A stretch of DNA of 33,022 nt from contig PLNO01000363.1 of NCBI GenBank assembly GCA_003141795.1, forward strand, positions 1 to 33,022, read 5' to 3'. A program made the position numbers and the translations under genes. Below the pieces are notes generated by a model. That model was not told where the DNA came from. It saw only the letters and a list, made by a program, of their open reading frames with translations, and searched no databases. Source of the stretch: Spirochaetaceae bacterium (lineage in GTDB: Bacteria > Spirochaetota > Spirochaetia > SZUA-6 > Fen-1364). Below are positions 1 through 7,926 of the stretch, one piece after another (within the stretch, counting starts at the first letter, position 1; every line of letters starts with the position of its first letter).

Positions 1-154
1 TCTTGCCGGCGCCATTGGGACCCAGCACGGCGACGAGCTCCCCCTCTTCTACCTCAAAGCTCATCTCTCGCTGAATCTGCCGCGTTCCGAGCTTGATGCT
101 CACCCCGTGAAGAGTCACCACAGGGGCGCTCGCGCGCCGTGCCGCCTGTCCCAC
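1..154 (-). CDS. Metal ABC transporter ATP-binding protein (N-terminal part, runs off the window)
   Basis: Only the first 51 codons are inside the window. The reading frame from a GTG at 154 gives a beta-strand, then a Walker A P-loop (GPNGAGK) at residues about 45-51, the normal spacing for an ABC ATPase. It starts 7 bases after the stop of the solute-binding-protein gene and is very probably co-transcribed with it. The partner belongs to the ZnuA/TroA family, so this should be the ZnuC/MntB-like ATPase of a zinc or manganese importer (inference from context; the specificity cannot be read from this piece). A second GTG eleven codons further in is an alternative start. Signature and Walker B motifs lie outside the window. 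Confidence 0.85.
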   Translation of the reverse strand, partial: MGQAARRASAPVVTLHGVSIKLGTRQIQREMSFEVEEGELVAVLGPNGAGK

Positions 155-161
155 GGAAATC

Positions 162-1061
162 CTACTTCCCCAGCGCCGTGTCGAGCGCGACGAGCTGGCT
201 CAGCATCCAGTTCTGGTAGTTCAGCGCAGAGGGCATCGTCTCGGTGACGGGAACGACCGGTATGCCCGCAGTCTTTGCCTCGTCGAGCAGGCGTGTGGTG
301 ATGGGAGACACGGTCTGCTCATTGTAGATCAGCGCCCTGATCTTTTTCCCCTTGACCTGGCTCTCCGCGCTCACCACGGCGTCGGCTGGAGGATCGTTGC
401 CTTCGGCGATCGCCTTCTGGAACTCGAACGGCGTGAGAACTGAAAGGCCGAGCGGCTGCGCCTGGTAGAGAAAGATCGTCTCGGTCAGCCCCACCGGAGC
501 CCCGTTCCACCGCGTCTTGATCTGGGCCATCTTCTGCCGCACGACGGTGAGGGACTGACGGAAGGCCCTGAGGTTCTTCGCGAACGTGACTGCATCTCCG
601 GGGGATAGCCGGGTCAGAGTGTCCGCAACCGCCCGTGCGATGGCCTCGCCATTGTCGAGGCTGTACCACACGTGCTCGTTGTCGGGGAGCTTCGTCACGG
701 CAGTGTCGAATCCCTTGAGAAGGACCCTCGTTGCGTTCGGAGCCGCGGCGAGCAACCTGTCCATCCAATCGTCGTATCCGCCCCCGTTTTCGATGACGAG
801 ATCGGCATTGGCGACGGCCTTCGCATCGTTCACGCTCGATTCGTACTCATGCGGGTCCACGTTGGGATCCGACAGGATGCTCGTCACTTTGACCCGCGTT
901 CCGCCCACCTGCTGGACGATGTTCCCGTAGAAGTTCTAGGCGGCAACAACGTTCAGAACCGCGCCCGAAGGCCCGGCGGCAAATACAGTGCCGGCGGCGA
1001 GCAACAAAAAACCGCCCACGGCAGCCATGCGGCGTGCCGCTCTACCTGAACTGTGAAACAT
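162..1061 (-). pseudogene. Metal-binding ABC transporter periplasmic protein (ZnuA/TroA-like) interrupted by an amber codon
   Basis: The frame from ATG 1061 (good GGAGG ribosome site 6-7 bases upstream) to the TAG at 162-164 encodes 299 codons, normal for cluster A-I zinc/manganese binding proteins. It opens with a basic N-terminus and a hydrophobic signal sequence, then LNVVAA. Codon 42 (936-938) is TAG exactly where family members have Glu in the motif AAENFYG; the next codons read NFYGNIVQQVGG. Likely ligand positions follow: the His in DPHEYE and the His in EHVWYSL, with Glu in TETIF where other members have His. The rest reads as an intact protein (EQTVSP, TETMPSALNYQNW). A protein starting at the internal GTG 908 would lack the signal peptide. 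The cause may be a true nonsense mutation, readthrough or a sequencing error. The ATPase follows directly. Confidence 0.85.
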
Positions 1062-1075
1062 GGAAACCTCCTCCA

Positions 1076-1143
1076 ATTGAGACGCCATCTCTCTAACAAT
1101 ATCGTCAATCCCGTCTGTGTTGTCAAGGAGACTCTGTCTCAAT
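1076..1143. promoter_or_regulatory. Inverted repeats around the metal-operon promoter (candidate operator)
   Basis: A perfect 8-base inverted pair, ATTGAGAC (1076-1083) and GTCTCAAT (1136-1143), brackets the promoter. Inside its right arm GAGAC-TCT-GTCTC (1128-1140) forms a second perfect palindrome just upstream of the -35 box. The GAGAC half-site therefore occurs three times. A metal-responsive repressor (Zur, MntR or TroR type) would be expected at such an operon, but these repeats do not match a consensus I can name. Confidence 0.3.
1098..1126 (-). promoter_or_regulatory. Promoter of the metal ABC transporter operon
   Basis: On the minus strand TTGACA (1121-1126) and GATATT (1098-1103) are separated by 17 bases and lie 37 bases upstream of the start at 1061. 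The -35 is a perfect consensus; the -10 matches moderately. Called by eye. Confidence 0.5.
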
Positions 1144-1166
1144 AGTGGGAAGCGGAAAACGCGTGG

Positions 1167-1475
1167 TTAGAACGCAGGGTACACGAAAGCGAAGTCGGGC
1201 TGCTCCATATGCCGCAGCGTCGTCACAGAAAGGAGAAAGGCGGCGGTTATCATGACGAATACCGACAGCAGCGGCCGCCGCCCTATGGCGTACAGTGCCA
1301 GTCCGGGCACGATGACCTGGACGAACGACGAAAGCAACACTCCAACGAGGAAGTGCCTGCCGATGTCGAAGAAGTCTCCGCTTGCATGTCCGACGATCGC
1401 GCCGAGATGGTCGAGCGCACGGACCATAAGTCGGGCCGTTTTCCGATCGCGGGGCGGGATAGCATCACCACAGAA
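1167..1475 (-). pseudogene. Remnant of a multi-spanning permease (YraQ/DUF318-like)
   Basis: The open frame between an upstream TGA (1476-1478) and the TAA at 1167-1169 translates to about 100 residues. They look like the middle of a COG0701-type permease: a polar stretch (HASGDFFDIGRHFLVG), then two hydrophobic helices (LLSSFVQVIVPGLALYAIG and LLSVFVMITAAFLLSV). Family members continue with a Cys/Ser-rich LSxCSxADAF segment, which here is replaced by unrelated residues and a stop. Both ends of the family are missing and there is no convincing start or ribosome site, so I read it as a decayed fragment. It lies upstream of, and in the same direction as, the metal transporter. Confidence 0.35.
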
Positions 1476-1627
1476 TCACCAGTGCATCGATCTATGGAAA
1501 AGAAAGCGCGGAAACAAGGGATGAAACTCGCGCTTCAGCGGCCTGTGTCGATAACTCGTCGATGCAGAGGGATCGGGAGCGCCCCCCTGCTTGAACCGCC
1601 CCCGAGCACGGCATAGAGTGGACGCAC

Positions 1628-2149
1628 ATGATACCGCCTGCTTTCCCCCGAGCCCGCACCGCTCTGCTCCTCTTTGCGGCAACGGTGATTGCCGCATCCT
1701 GCGCGAGTGCGCCCGTTGCTCAGGCTCCCCTCGACGAGCCCGAGCAGCGCCCCGCACGGGAGGTGATCACCTGGGAGATCTCCCCGAAGCAAGGGCACGT
1801 CGACGAGTTCGGATTCGTGCGGCTCGACTTCCAGCCGCCCGGCAGCGCGGCCGACCTGCCCCCCGGGGGACGGCTGACCGTCCACCTGGGACGTCTCCGT
1901 CTGGATCACGCGAACACCATCTGGTACGCCTTCGCCGTCACGGAAGGCCGATCCCCGCTGGTGCTTCTCATCGGGCAGGAAGGGATCCCCAATGTCAAAG
2001 GGCCTGACGGAAATTGGTGGAACGACGTCATCCTCGACGTGCCGTCCGCTTTCCCCCGTGAGGTGCGCGTGGAGGTCCGGGATGGAAAAACCGGCCTTGT
2101 CTATGCATTCACTGTTCGCAAGGTCGTGGAGCACGAGGAGCCGTCATGA
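1628..2149 (+). CDS. Putative lipoprotein of unknown function
   Basis: 173 residues. The N-terminus has arginines, a hydrophobic segment (about residues 11-23) and a lipobox-like AASC at 22-25, so the protein is probably cleaved, lipidated on Cys25 and anchored in a membrane facing the periplasm. The mature part begins with a Pro/Glu-rich linker and then a predicted all-beta region with a conserved-looking tail (EVRVEVRDGKTGLVY). I do not recognise the family. A weak TTGAAC-17-TAGAGT promoter at 1591-1619 would put the transcript start next to the ATG. The gene is convergent with the TetR gene, and the two stop codons overlap at TCATGA (2144-2149). It has no evident functional partner nearby. 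Confidence 0.7.
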   Translation: MIPPAFPRARTALLLFAATVIAASCASAPVAQAPLDEPEQRPAREVITWEISPKQGHVDEFGFVRLDFQPPGSAADLPPGGRLTVHLGRLRLDHANTIWYAFAVTEGRSPLVLLIGQEGIPNVKGPDGNWWNDVILDVPSAFPREVRVEVRDGKTGLVYAFTVRKVVEHEEPS

Positions 2150-2728
2150 TTTCGGGCCAAGACCGTCGGTCATGATGCCGAGCAGCATCGCGACATGAGC
2201 GGCGCTGTCCGGGGACTTTTCCGCGGCGACCGTTATCGCATGAACGAGCTTCACGAGATCCATGGGCGCGAGTCCGGCACGAACCACCCCGGCTTTCTCC
2301 GCATCGACCAGCAGGTCCCCGACAGCCGCCTGCAGGCGTATCGACCATTCATGGTGCGACTTCACGGCGCCTTCCCCGGCCGAAGCGAGGCAGGCCTTCA
2401 GAGGCTTGTAGGTCATCATGTGGTCCGCCGCGGCGTTGAGGAAGAAGACCAGCGCCTCACGGGGAGGCAGGGTGGCACGCAGCTCGTGCGCACGCGCTAT
2501 CAGGGCCTCGATCTGCTCCGCGTACACCGACTCGATGAGATCCATGCGCGTCGGGAAATGACGGTAGAGCGTGCCGATGCCCACCTCCGCTTTGCGGGCG
2601 ATTTCTTCCAATGACGCGTCGGGCCCCTTCCTCATGAAAACCTTGTGCGCCACGTCGATGATGTGCGCGTAGTTCTTCTGAGCGTCGGCGCGCAGCGGAC
2701 GGCTTGAGTGCACGGTTTTCTGGCTCAT
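2144..2728 (-). CDS. TetR/AcrR-family transcriptional regulator
   Basis: 194 residues, typical length. The N-terminal DNA-binding domain shows the family pattern: a first helix ending KVFMRKG, then SLEEIARKAEVGIGTLYRHF (about residues 37-57) as the helix-turn-helix with the usual YRHF cap. The C-terminal all-helical ligand domain is generic and does not reveal the inducer. It is divergent from the MFS exporter gene, with 120 bases between the starts that hold a strong exporter promoter and two palindromes. Repression of the exporter and of itself, relieved by an exported compound, is the standard arrangement for this pairing (inference). Confidence 0.92.
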   Translation of the reverse strand: MSQKTVHSSRPLRADAQKNYAHIIDVAHKVFMRKGPDASLEEIARKAEVGIGTLYRHFPTRMDLIESVYAEQIEALIARAHELRATLPPREALVFFLNAAADHMMTYKPLKACLASAGEGAVKSHHEWSIRLQAAVGDLLVDAEKAGVVRAGLAPMDLVKLVHAITVAAEKSPDSAAHVAMLLGIMTDGLGPKS

Positions 2729-2762
2729 CGCTCATAGAATATATCATTTTCCCCCCCGCGTG

Positions 2763-2791
2763 TTGACTATCGGAGGACCCCTCCGTATATT
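2763..2791 (+). promoter_or_regulatory. Sigma-70-type promoter of the MFS exporter
   Basis: TTGACT (2763-2768) and TATATT (2786-2791) with an exact 17-base spacer, about 57 bases upstream of the ATG at 2849. The near-consensus sequence predicts high activity when not repressed. Confidence 0.75.
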
Positions 2792-2828
2792 CGGTGAGTT
2801 AAACGGAGCTATACTCCGAATAACTCAC
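2771..2828. promoter_or_regulatory. Two palindromic operators for the TetR-family regulator
   Basis: The first palindrome, CGGAGG-ACC-CCTCCG (2771-2785), fills the spacer between -35 and -10. The second is a 35-base interrupted palindrome centred at 2811 (2794-2828): outer arms GTGAGTTA/TAACTCAC and inner arms CGGAG/CTCCG, broken only by AA opposite AA. It covers the start of the transcript. Both share the half-site CGGAG, so one dimeric repressor could occupy both and block RNA polymerase. The encoded TetR protein is the obvious candidate. Confidence 0.7.
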
Positions 2829-2848
2829 TCATCACGGAGGTGGGATAC

Positions 2849-4612
2849 ATGACAGGGACATCTGCGGTCAGGGAGGCCCGGCCGGGCGTGATCCTCGGGA
2901 TCATCGTGGCGAGCTATCTCATGATCGGCATCGATATGAGCATCGTCAACATCGCGCTGCCCGCCATGCGCGGGGCACTCGGGTTTTCCACGGTGGGCCT
3001 TGCGTGGGTGATCAACGCGTACATGCTCGCCTACGGCGGGCTTCTGTTCCTCGGCGGGAGGTCGGGGGATATCGTCGGACGCAGGCGCAGCCTCATCACC
3101 GGCGTGATCCTTTTCACCGCGGCGTCTGCCCTGGGGGGATTCGCAACGAGCGGCTGGTGGCTCCTGGCCGCGCGCGTCCTCCAGGGAATCGGTGCCGCGT
3201 TCGCCGCTCCCAGCACGATGGCACTCCTCGTTACGAGCTTTCCCGAGGGTCAGCCGCGCAACCGTGCGCTGAGCTTCTACTCCGCGGCGGCGAGCCTCGG
3301 GAGCATCATCGGCCTTGCACTCGGGGGCGTGCTCACGGGCCTCCTCTCGTGGCGGTGGGTGTTCTTCGTGAACGTGCCGGTCGGCATCGTCCTCGCCTTC
3401 CTCGTGCCGGGGGTGCTCAAGGAGACGGAGAGACGTGAGGGTCGATTCGATCTCGCGGGGGCCGTCTCCTCCACGGTGGGCATGACCTCGCTCGTCTACG
3501 GCCTGATCCGCGCCGCCTCCTACGGGTGGGGCAACGCGTTCACGGTCGCGGCGTTCGCCCTGGCCGCCGTCCTTCTGGGCTTCTTCGTATGGCACGAGCA
3601 AAGGACGCGCGAGCCCCTGCTCCCGCTCGGGCTTTTCGCCGACCGCAGACGGGTCGGGGCGTATCTCGCGCTGCTTCTCATCGTTGCGGGCAACTTCGGG
3701 ACATTCTTCTTCTCCACGCAGTTCATGCAGGGCGTGCTGCGATTCAGCCCGCTGCAGGCAGGCGCGGCGTACCTCCCCCTTGCCGCCATGATCTTGATCA
3801 CCGTCCGCGTCGTCCCGCGCCTCTTGAAGAGGTGGGACGCGCGGCGCCTCATCCTGCCGGGGACGTTCATTCAGGCGGCTGCGCTCTTCTGGTTGAGCCG
3901 GCTTTCACCCGAGAGCACGTACGTCGGCGGCCTCCTCGGGCCTCTCGTTCTCATGGGCCTGGCAGCGGGTCTCTGCATCATGCCGCTCAACGTGACGGCG
4001 CTCTCCGGAGTCGAACGCAAGGAGTCGGGTGCCGCCTCGGGGCTCGCGCAGACCATGATGTCCGTGGGCGGGTCCCTCGGTCTGGCGGTGCTCGTCACGG
4101 TGTTCGGCGCCGCAAGCAAAGGTGCGGCCGGATTCGATGGAGCGTTCATGAACGGAATTACCGTGGCGCTTCGCACCGCTTCGGTATTCGCCGTGGCGGG
4201 TTTTCTCGTCACCGCGTTCCTCATCAGGCCGAAGCCCGTCAAGCTGCCTGTCGTTCAGGTTGCTGATCCCGAGGCCAACAAGTCGATCGTCCGCCGCTAT
4301 TTCGAGATGTGGAACACGGGGAACGTCTCCCCCGTGCACGACATCCTCCATCCGCATTGGGTCGATCACTCCAACGCGCAGATCCGCGGCGCGCACGACG
4401 TGTCTGCGGCGCTTCTGAAGACGCGCTCGGAGTGCCCCGACTTCCACATCGGCGTTGAGACGATGCTCAGCGAAGGTGACAGGGTGGCCGTGCACAGCAC
4501 GATCCAGAGGCCCTGTCAGGGTGACGATGCGGTCTCACGGGTGATATGGCTCATCAGGCTGGAGGGCGACAAGATGGCGGAGATGTGGACCGCCCCGGAG
4601 CTTGCGGGGTAG
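2849..4612 (+). CDS. MFS drug exporter (DHA2-like, 14 helices) fused to a C-terminal SnoaL-like domain
   Basis: 587 residues from ATG 2849, chosen because GGAGG lies 8 bases upstream; the GTG nine bases earlier overlaps that site. Residues 1 to about 465 are a membrane transporter: DMSIVNIALPAM in helix 1, the motif-A loop GGRSGDIVGRRR, and the motif-C-like LGSIIGLALGGVL, as in proton-driven exporters of the EmrB/QacA group. The last 112 residues (about 476-587) form a separate soluble domain beginning NKSIVRRYFEMWNTGN and containing HWVDHS, typical of SnoaL/NTF2-like polyketide-cyclase or ester-hydrolysis folds. It should lie in the cytoplasm, where it could bind or modify the cargo (inference). 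The reading frame is continuous. The TetR gene next door probably controls it. Confidence 0.93.
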   Translation: MTGTSAVREARPGVILGIIVASYLMIGIDMSIVNIALPAMRGALGFSTVGLAWVINAYMLAYGGLLFLGGRSGDIVGRRRSLITGVILFTAASALGGFATSGWWLLAARVLQGIGAAFAAPSTMALLVTSFPEGQPRNRALSFYSAAASLGSIIGLALGGVLTGLLSWRWVFFVNVPVGIVLAFLVPGVLKETERREGRFDLAGAVSSTVGMTSLVYGLIRAASYGWGNAFTVAAFALAAVLLGFFVWHEQRTREPLLPLGLFADRRRVGAYLALLLIVAGNFGTFFFSTQFMQGVLRFSPLQAGAAYLPLAAMILITVRVVPRLLKRWDARRLILPGTFIQAAALFWLSRLSPESTYVGGLLGPLVLMGLAAGLCIMPLNVTALSGVERKESGAASGLAQTMMSVGGSLGLAVLVTVFGAASKGAAGFDGAFMNGITVALRTASVFAVAGFLVTAFLIRPKPVKLPVVQVADPEANKSIVRRYFEMWNTGNVSPVHDILHPHWVDHSNAQIRGAHDVSAALLKTRSECPDFHIGVETMLSEGDRVAVHSTIQRPCQGDDAVSRVIWLIRLEGDKMAEMWTAPELAG

Positions 4613-4724
4613 CAGGGGCACGCGGGGCGGGAATCGGACGGCCGCGTTTTCAGGGCGCCGAGGCCGCCCCGCCCGCCTTGTCCGGCGGAGCGTGCGGTGC
4701 TACCCTTTGGGCAAGAGCATTGGA

Positions 4725-4997
4725 ATGGCCGCACCCGAAATCAGACTGCACCTGAGGAACCCTGTCGAGGCATCGCTTCTTGCGGAAATCCTCGAGCAGG
4801 ACGGGGTTCCCTACATCATTCATTCCAATCAGGACACCGCGTATGGCGGCCTGTGGCAGTTCCAGCAGGGTTGGGGGTTCGTGGAGACCCCAGCGCAGTA
4901 CGCGAGCGGGGTGCAGGTCCTGCTCCAGGTCCTCAGGCGGAGCGGAGAAGACGGGGCCGCGAGCCTCGACGAGGACGACGACCCGCCCTCGGAATAA
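4725..4997 (+). CDS. Small DUF2007-like putative signal-transducing protein
   Basis: 90 residues from ATG 4725. The core LRNPVEASLLAEILEQDGVPYIIHSN, followed by a W-rich stretch and VQVLLQVLRR, resembles the DUF2007 (PSTP) domain, a small alpha-beta fold of unknown biochemical role. The acidic tail (SLDEDDDPPSE) is probably disordered. The protein is soluble with no signal sequence. It is 112 bases downstream of the exporter in the same direction and could be read from it or stand alone; no good ribosome site or promoter is visible. It converges with the nitroreductase gene, leaving 15 bases between them. Confidence 0.65.
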   Translation: MAAPEIRLHLRNPVEASLLAEILEQDGVPYIIHSNQDTAYGGLWQFQQGWGFVETPAQYASGVQVLLQVLRRSGEDGAASLDEDDDPPSE

Positions 4998-5012
4998 CGC
5001 CGCCGCGGGCTC

Positions 5013-5582
5013 TCAGCATTTCCCCCACGGCCGATCCCAGGAGCCGTAGCAGGCGATTTCCCCCACTCCCTTGCGCTGCCGCGGCCCGTCCTCACGGAGC
5101 TTCTGGCCCTCGTTGAGAAGCGCGTCGTCCCCCGGCTTGCCGACGATGATGAGGTTGAGGGGAACGAAGTCTTCGGGAAGCCCGATTGCCGCGGCCACTT
5201 TCGACGGGGTGTACCCGGCAATGGGATGTGCGTAGAGGCCCTCCCGCGTGGCCTGCAGCATGAGCGCCATGGCGGCCATGCCCAGATCGAAGTACGCGTA
5301 GTCCCGCCCGCTGTCCAGGCGTTTGTCCAGAGAGAGCTTCGTTGTCATCACCACGATGAGGGGAGCACGCGTTGCCCACCTGTTCCCGTCGCTGAGGGCC
5401 TCGCGAACGGCGGCAAGCTGCTCCCCCATGACCGCGACCATCCGCCAGGGCTGCGCATTCGCGCAGGAGGGGGCGAGGGTTGCCGCGCTGAGGAGCCGCT
5501 CGACGAGGTCGACCGAAAGCGTGTCCTCCGCGATGGCGCAGCGCGCCCGCCGTGTGGCGAGCTCCGGTACGATATCCTTCAT
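5013..5582 (-). CDS. Nitroreductase-family flavoprotein
   Basis: 189 residues. The fold pattern of FMN-dependent nitroreductases is clear: an N-terminal RRARCAI segment, SAATLAPSCANAQPWRMVAV (about residues 32-51) for flavin binding, a dimer helix with DLGMAAMALMLQATREGLYA, then GYTPSKVAAAIGLPEDFVPLNLIIVGKPG. Such enzymes reduce nitro groups, quinones, enones or flavins with NAD(P)H in the cytoplasm; the substrate cannot be read. Its start is 57 bases downstream of the helicase stop on the same strand, so the two may share a transcript. Confidence 0.9.
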   Translation of the reverse strand: MKDIVPELATRRARCAIAEDTLSVDLVERLLSAATLAPSCANAQPWRMVAVMGEQLAAVREALSDGNRWATRAPLIVVMTTKLSLDKRLDSGRDYAYFDLGMAAMALMLQATREGLYAHPIAGYTPSKVAAAIGLPEDFVPLNLIIVGKPGDDALLNEGQKLREDGPRQRKGVGEIACYGSWDRPWGKC

Positions 5583-5639
5583 TCCTCAATGGTAGACGTG
5601 TCGGGGCGGCTGTACAAGCCCGGCGTGATGCGCTGCGCC

Positions 5640-7817
5640 TCAGCGCGCCTTCCGCTTCGGCCCGCTTCCCCTCTGTCGGTAGCTCCTGAACACGCGGATC
5701 AGGTCCTGCAGCGGCTCCTCCCGCTGGCCCTCGTGGTCGCCCTCCAGGGTGAACACATTGAGGTTGTCCATTGCCCGGGTCATTGCGACGTAGATGAGGT
5801 TGCGGGCCTGTGCCGCCGCCGATGCTTCGTCGATGTCGGTGCGCGGGGGAAGGGCGGGCAGGTAGAGCAACACCACGGCGAAGTCCAGGCCCTTGCTTGA
5901 GTGCAACGTGGAGAGGCGTATCGTCTTCTCCTGCTTGAAGGAGAACTCGTCGTCACGGATGTTCGCGTAGTAGTACCCGGCGTGGCCCAGTGCATCGCCT
6001 ATGGTCGCGAGGTCCGTCTTCGTCGGTGCGAGCACGGTGATGTTCTCGGGGTCGTAGCCGAGCCTCTCGATGAAGAGCGACGCCTTGCGGAGCAGAAGCC
6101 CGATCAGCTCCGCCCGGGTCGCCGCCGTGTACAGCTCGGGCGCGGGGCCCTCACGGAAGGCCACGGTACCCGCCGTCTCGTCGTCCTCGAGCCCAGAGAG
6201 AGCGCGGTACTCCTCAGCCATGTCCTGGATGGGCACGGTGTTGCGAAAGCTCGTGTGCAGCACACGCGATCTCCCCGCCACGTCGATGCCGGCCCGCCGG
6301 TAGGGGGAGCCGACGCCGTAGATGGTCTGGCCGGTGTCTCCCGCCATGATGAGGCCGCGGTGCGTCATGAGCTTCAGCGCCCTGAGGTCAGCCGCAGTGA
6401 GGTCCTGCGATTCATCGACGAACGCGAAATCGAGGTCCCGCACGCGCGCATCGTCAGGGTGCGCCTCGAGGTGCTCGATGAGCTTGATGCGCGAGTAGTT
6501 CTTGCTGAGGATGCCGTCGTGCTCCATGGATTCGACGATGCGGTCCCGCACCCTCCAGACCTCCTCCCTCTGCCCCGCGGAGAGCGGCTGGCGCATGCCA
6601 CGGCGCGGGATCATCCGATCGATGTACTCCTCCCTGCTCATGAGGGTGCCGAAGATGAGCTCCTCGATCTCGAGGCTCAGCTCGGGCACCGAAAAGAAGC
6701 CCGTCGTGTTGAGCTTTTCGCAGAGCCGCTGGACGATCGCATAGTCGACCCTCTGGCGCTGGCCCAGGATCGAAAGCCGGGACTGGAAGAAGCTCTCCGC
6801 CGTGACGATGAGATCCTCAGATTCCAGGTCCTCGAGGATCTCCGCGACGTAGCGGTCGAACTTCACGAGCGTGTTCGTGTAGGTGAGAAAGAGGATGCGC
6901 GACTCGGGTCGCAGCGCGAGCTCTCCCCTGCGGGCCTCCTTGATCCTCTCCAGGGCGTGCAGAAGAACGATTGTTTTTCCCGTCCCCGCCCCACCCCTGA
7001 CGAGGAAGTCAAAGCCAGGCTTCAGCGCGTCAACTGACTCCTGCTGCTCGGGGGTGAGCTTCATGACGCTGCGCTCGTAGTCGCGGCGCGTACGCGTGTA
7101 CAGGGAGAACCTGCTCACCCGCTGGACGTACAGGTCGAGGTCCTCGTAAGTCGCCAGCTGCTCGGCCAGGGCGCGCTTCCGCTCGCGGACCCTGTCGATC
7201 TCTCCCTGGATCGCGTCAATCCGCGAAAGCGGGGCCTCCCCCCGCGCCTTCTCTTTTTCGAGCTCGGCGGACAGACGCATCGTCTCCCCGTCCAGCTCCG
7301 CCAGGCGCTGCTTGTCGGCCGCCCACTGCACGGACTGCGTGAGCAGCTTCGCGGCATCCTCCTGGGCGAAGAGCAGCTCGGTGCGCACCGCGGCGAGCTC
7401 ATCGCCGTCCTTCAGCACGGCATGCTTCTCTTCCCATGACTGGAGGGCTGACTCGAGCTGGCCGAGCTTCCGAGGGTCGATGCCGCACGCCGCGCAGAAG
7501 CTGCGGAAGTTGTGGATCGCGGCGAGCACCTCCTCGTGGTCGAGCTTGAGGAAGGCGTGCGTCACCTGCTGGACGATCGAATGCTCGCGGATGATCCGCG
7601 TGAGGGCGTCGAGGTCGGCCGCCGTGCGGCCGCTGGAGGCGAGCCGCTCCCTGTAGGCCCATAGAAGCTCGGCGAAATCGGGGATCGACCTGAGGCCCGG
7701 CGCCTCGTCGCGGATGTACGACTCCACGAAAGCGTGGAGTGCCAGGACGAAAAAACCCCCGTCCGCATCCGCGAGCTGACCGAGCCGAGCAAGGCGTTCT
7801 TCGAGCGCGCTGTCCAC
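5640..7817 (-). CDS. UvrD/Rep-like superfamily 1 DNA helicase with coiled-coil N-terminal region
   Basis: 725 residues from GTG 7817, preferred over ATG 7847 because GGGAGAGG sits 7 bases before it and TATACT overlaps the earlier start region. The first ~270 residues are helical: a domain containing FFVLALHAFVESYIR, then a heptad-like Glu/Arg-rich stretch (about 130-220). The helicase core follows: Q-motif-like LTPEQQESVD, Walker A GGAGTGKT (about 275-282), FLTYTNTLV, Walker B FVDESQD, motif III-like GDTGQTIYG, TSFRNT, LSTLHSSKGLDFAVV and motif VI YVAMTRAM. All ATPase motifs look intact. It acts on DNA as a 3'-5' translocase by family knowledge; its cellular job (repair, restart or defence) is open. 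No nuclease domain or defence gene is adjacent. Confidence 0.9.
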   Translation of the reverse strand: MDSALEERLARLGQLADADGGFFVLALHAFVESYIRDEAPGLRSIPDFAELLWAYRERLASSGRTAADLDALTRIIREHSIVQQVTHAFLKLDHEEVLAAIHNFRSFCAACGIDPRKLGQLESALQSWEEKHAVLKDGDELAAVRTELLFAQEDAAKLLTQSVQWAADKQRLAELDGETMRLSAELEKEKARGEAPLSRIDAIQGEIDRVRERKRALAEQLATYEDLDLYVQRVSRFSLYTRTRRDYERSVMKLTPEQQESVDALKPGFDFLVRGGAGTGKTIVLLHALERIKEARRGELALRPESRILFLTYTNTLVKFDRYVAEILEDLESEDLIVTAESFFQSRLSILGQRQRVDYAIVQRLCEKLNTTGFFSVPELSLEIEELIFGTLMSREEYIDRMIPRRGMRQPLSAGQREEVWRVRDRIVESMEHDGILSKNYSRIKLIEHLEAHPDDARVRDLDFAFVDESQDLTAADLRALKLMTHRGLIMAGDTGQTIYGVGSPYRRAGIDVAGRSRVLHTSFRNTVPIQDMAEEYRALSGLEDDETAGTVAFREGPAPELYTAATRAELIGLLLRKASLFIERLGYDPENITVLAPTKTDLATIGDALGHAGYYYANIRDDEFSFKQEKTIRLSTLHSSKGLDFAVVLLYLPALPPRTDIDEASAAAQARNLIYVAMTRAMDNLNVFTLEGDHEGQREEPLQDLIRVFRSYRQRGSGPKRKAR

Positions 7818-7926
7818 CGTGGCCTCTCCCGGGCGCGAGTATAGCATTGGGTCCGGCGGGAAGGCAGGGGGTGGCGCCCGGCGGCGGACGGCGGCGTTCG
7901 GGTGGACTTCTGCGCACGGTGGCGCG

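Noticed and set aside
936..938. Programmed amber decoding (for example pyrrolysine) in the metal-binding protein
   Set aside because: TAG ends several ordinary genes here, the site replaces a family Glu in a non-catalytic motif, and no downstream RNA element stands out. A mutation or sequence error is simpler.
586..1049. Plus-strand open frames opposite the metal-binding protein
   Set aside because: They mirror the minus-strand gene, have biased shadow composition (Arg/Ser rich) and no ribosome sites.
2840..2842. GTG as the start of the MFS exporter
   Set aside because: It overlaps the GGAGG that serves the ATG at 2849, and the three extra codons add nothing.
5630..5646. Palindrome GCGCTG-CGCCT-CAGCGC at the helicase 3' end as an intrinsic terminator
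   Set aside because: It overlaps the stop codon and has no T-run on the minus strand, so I did not list it as a feature.
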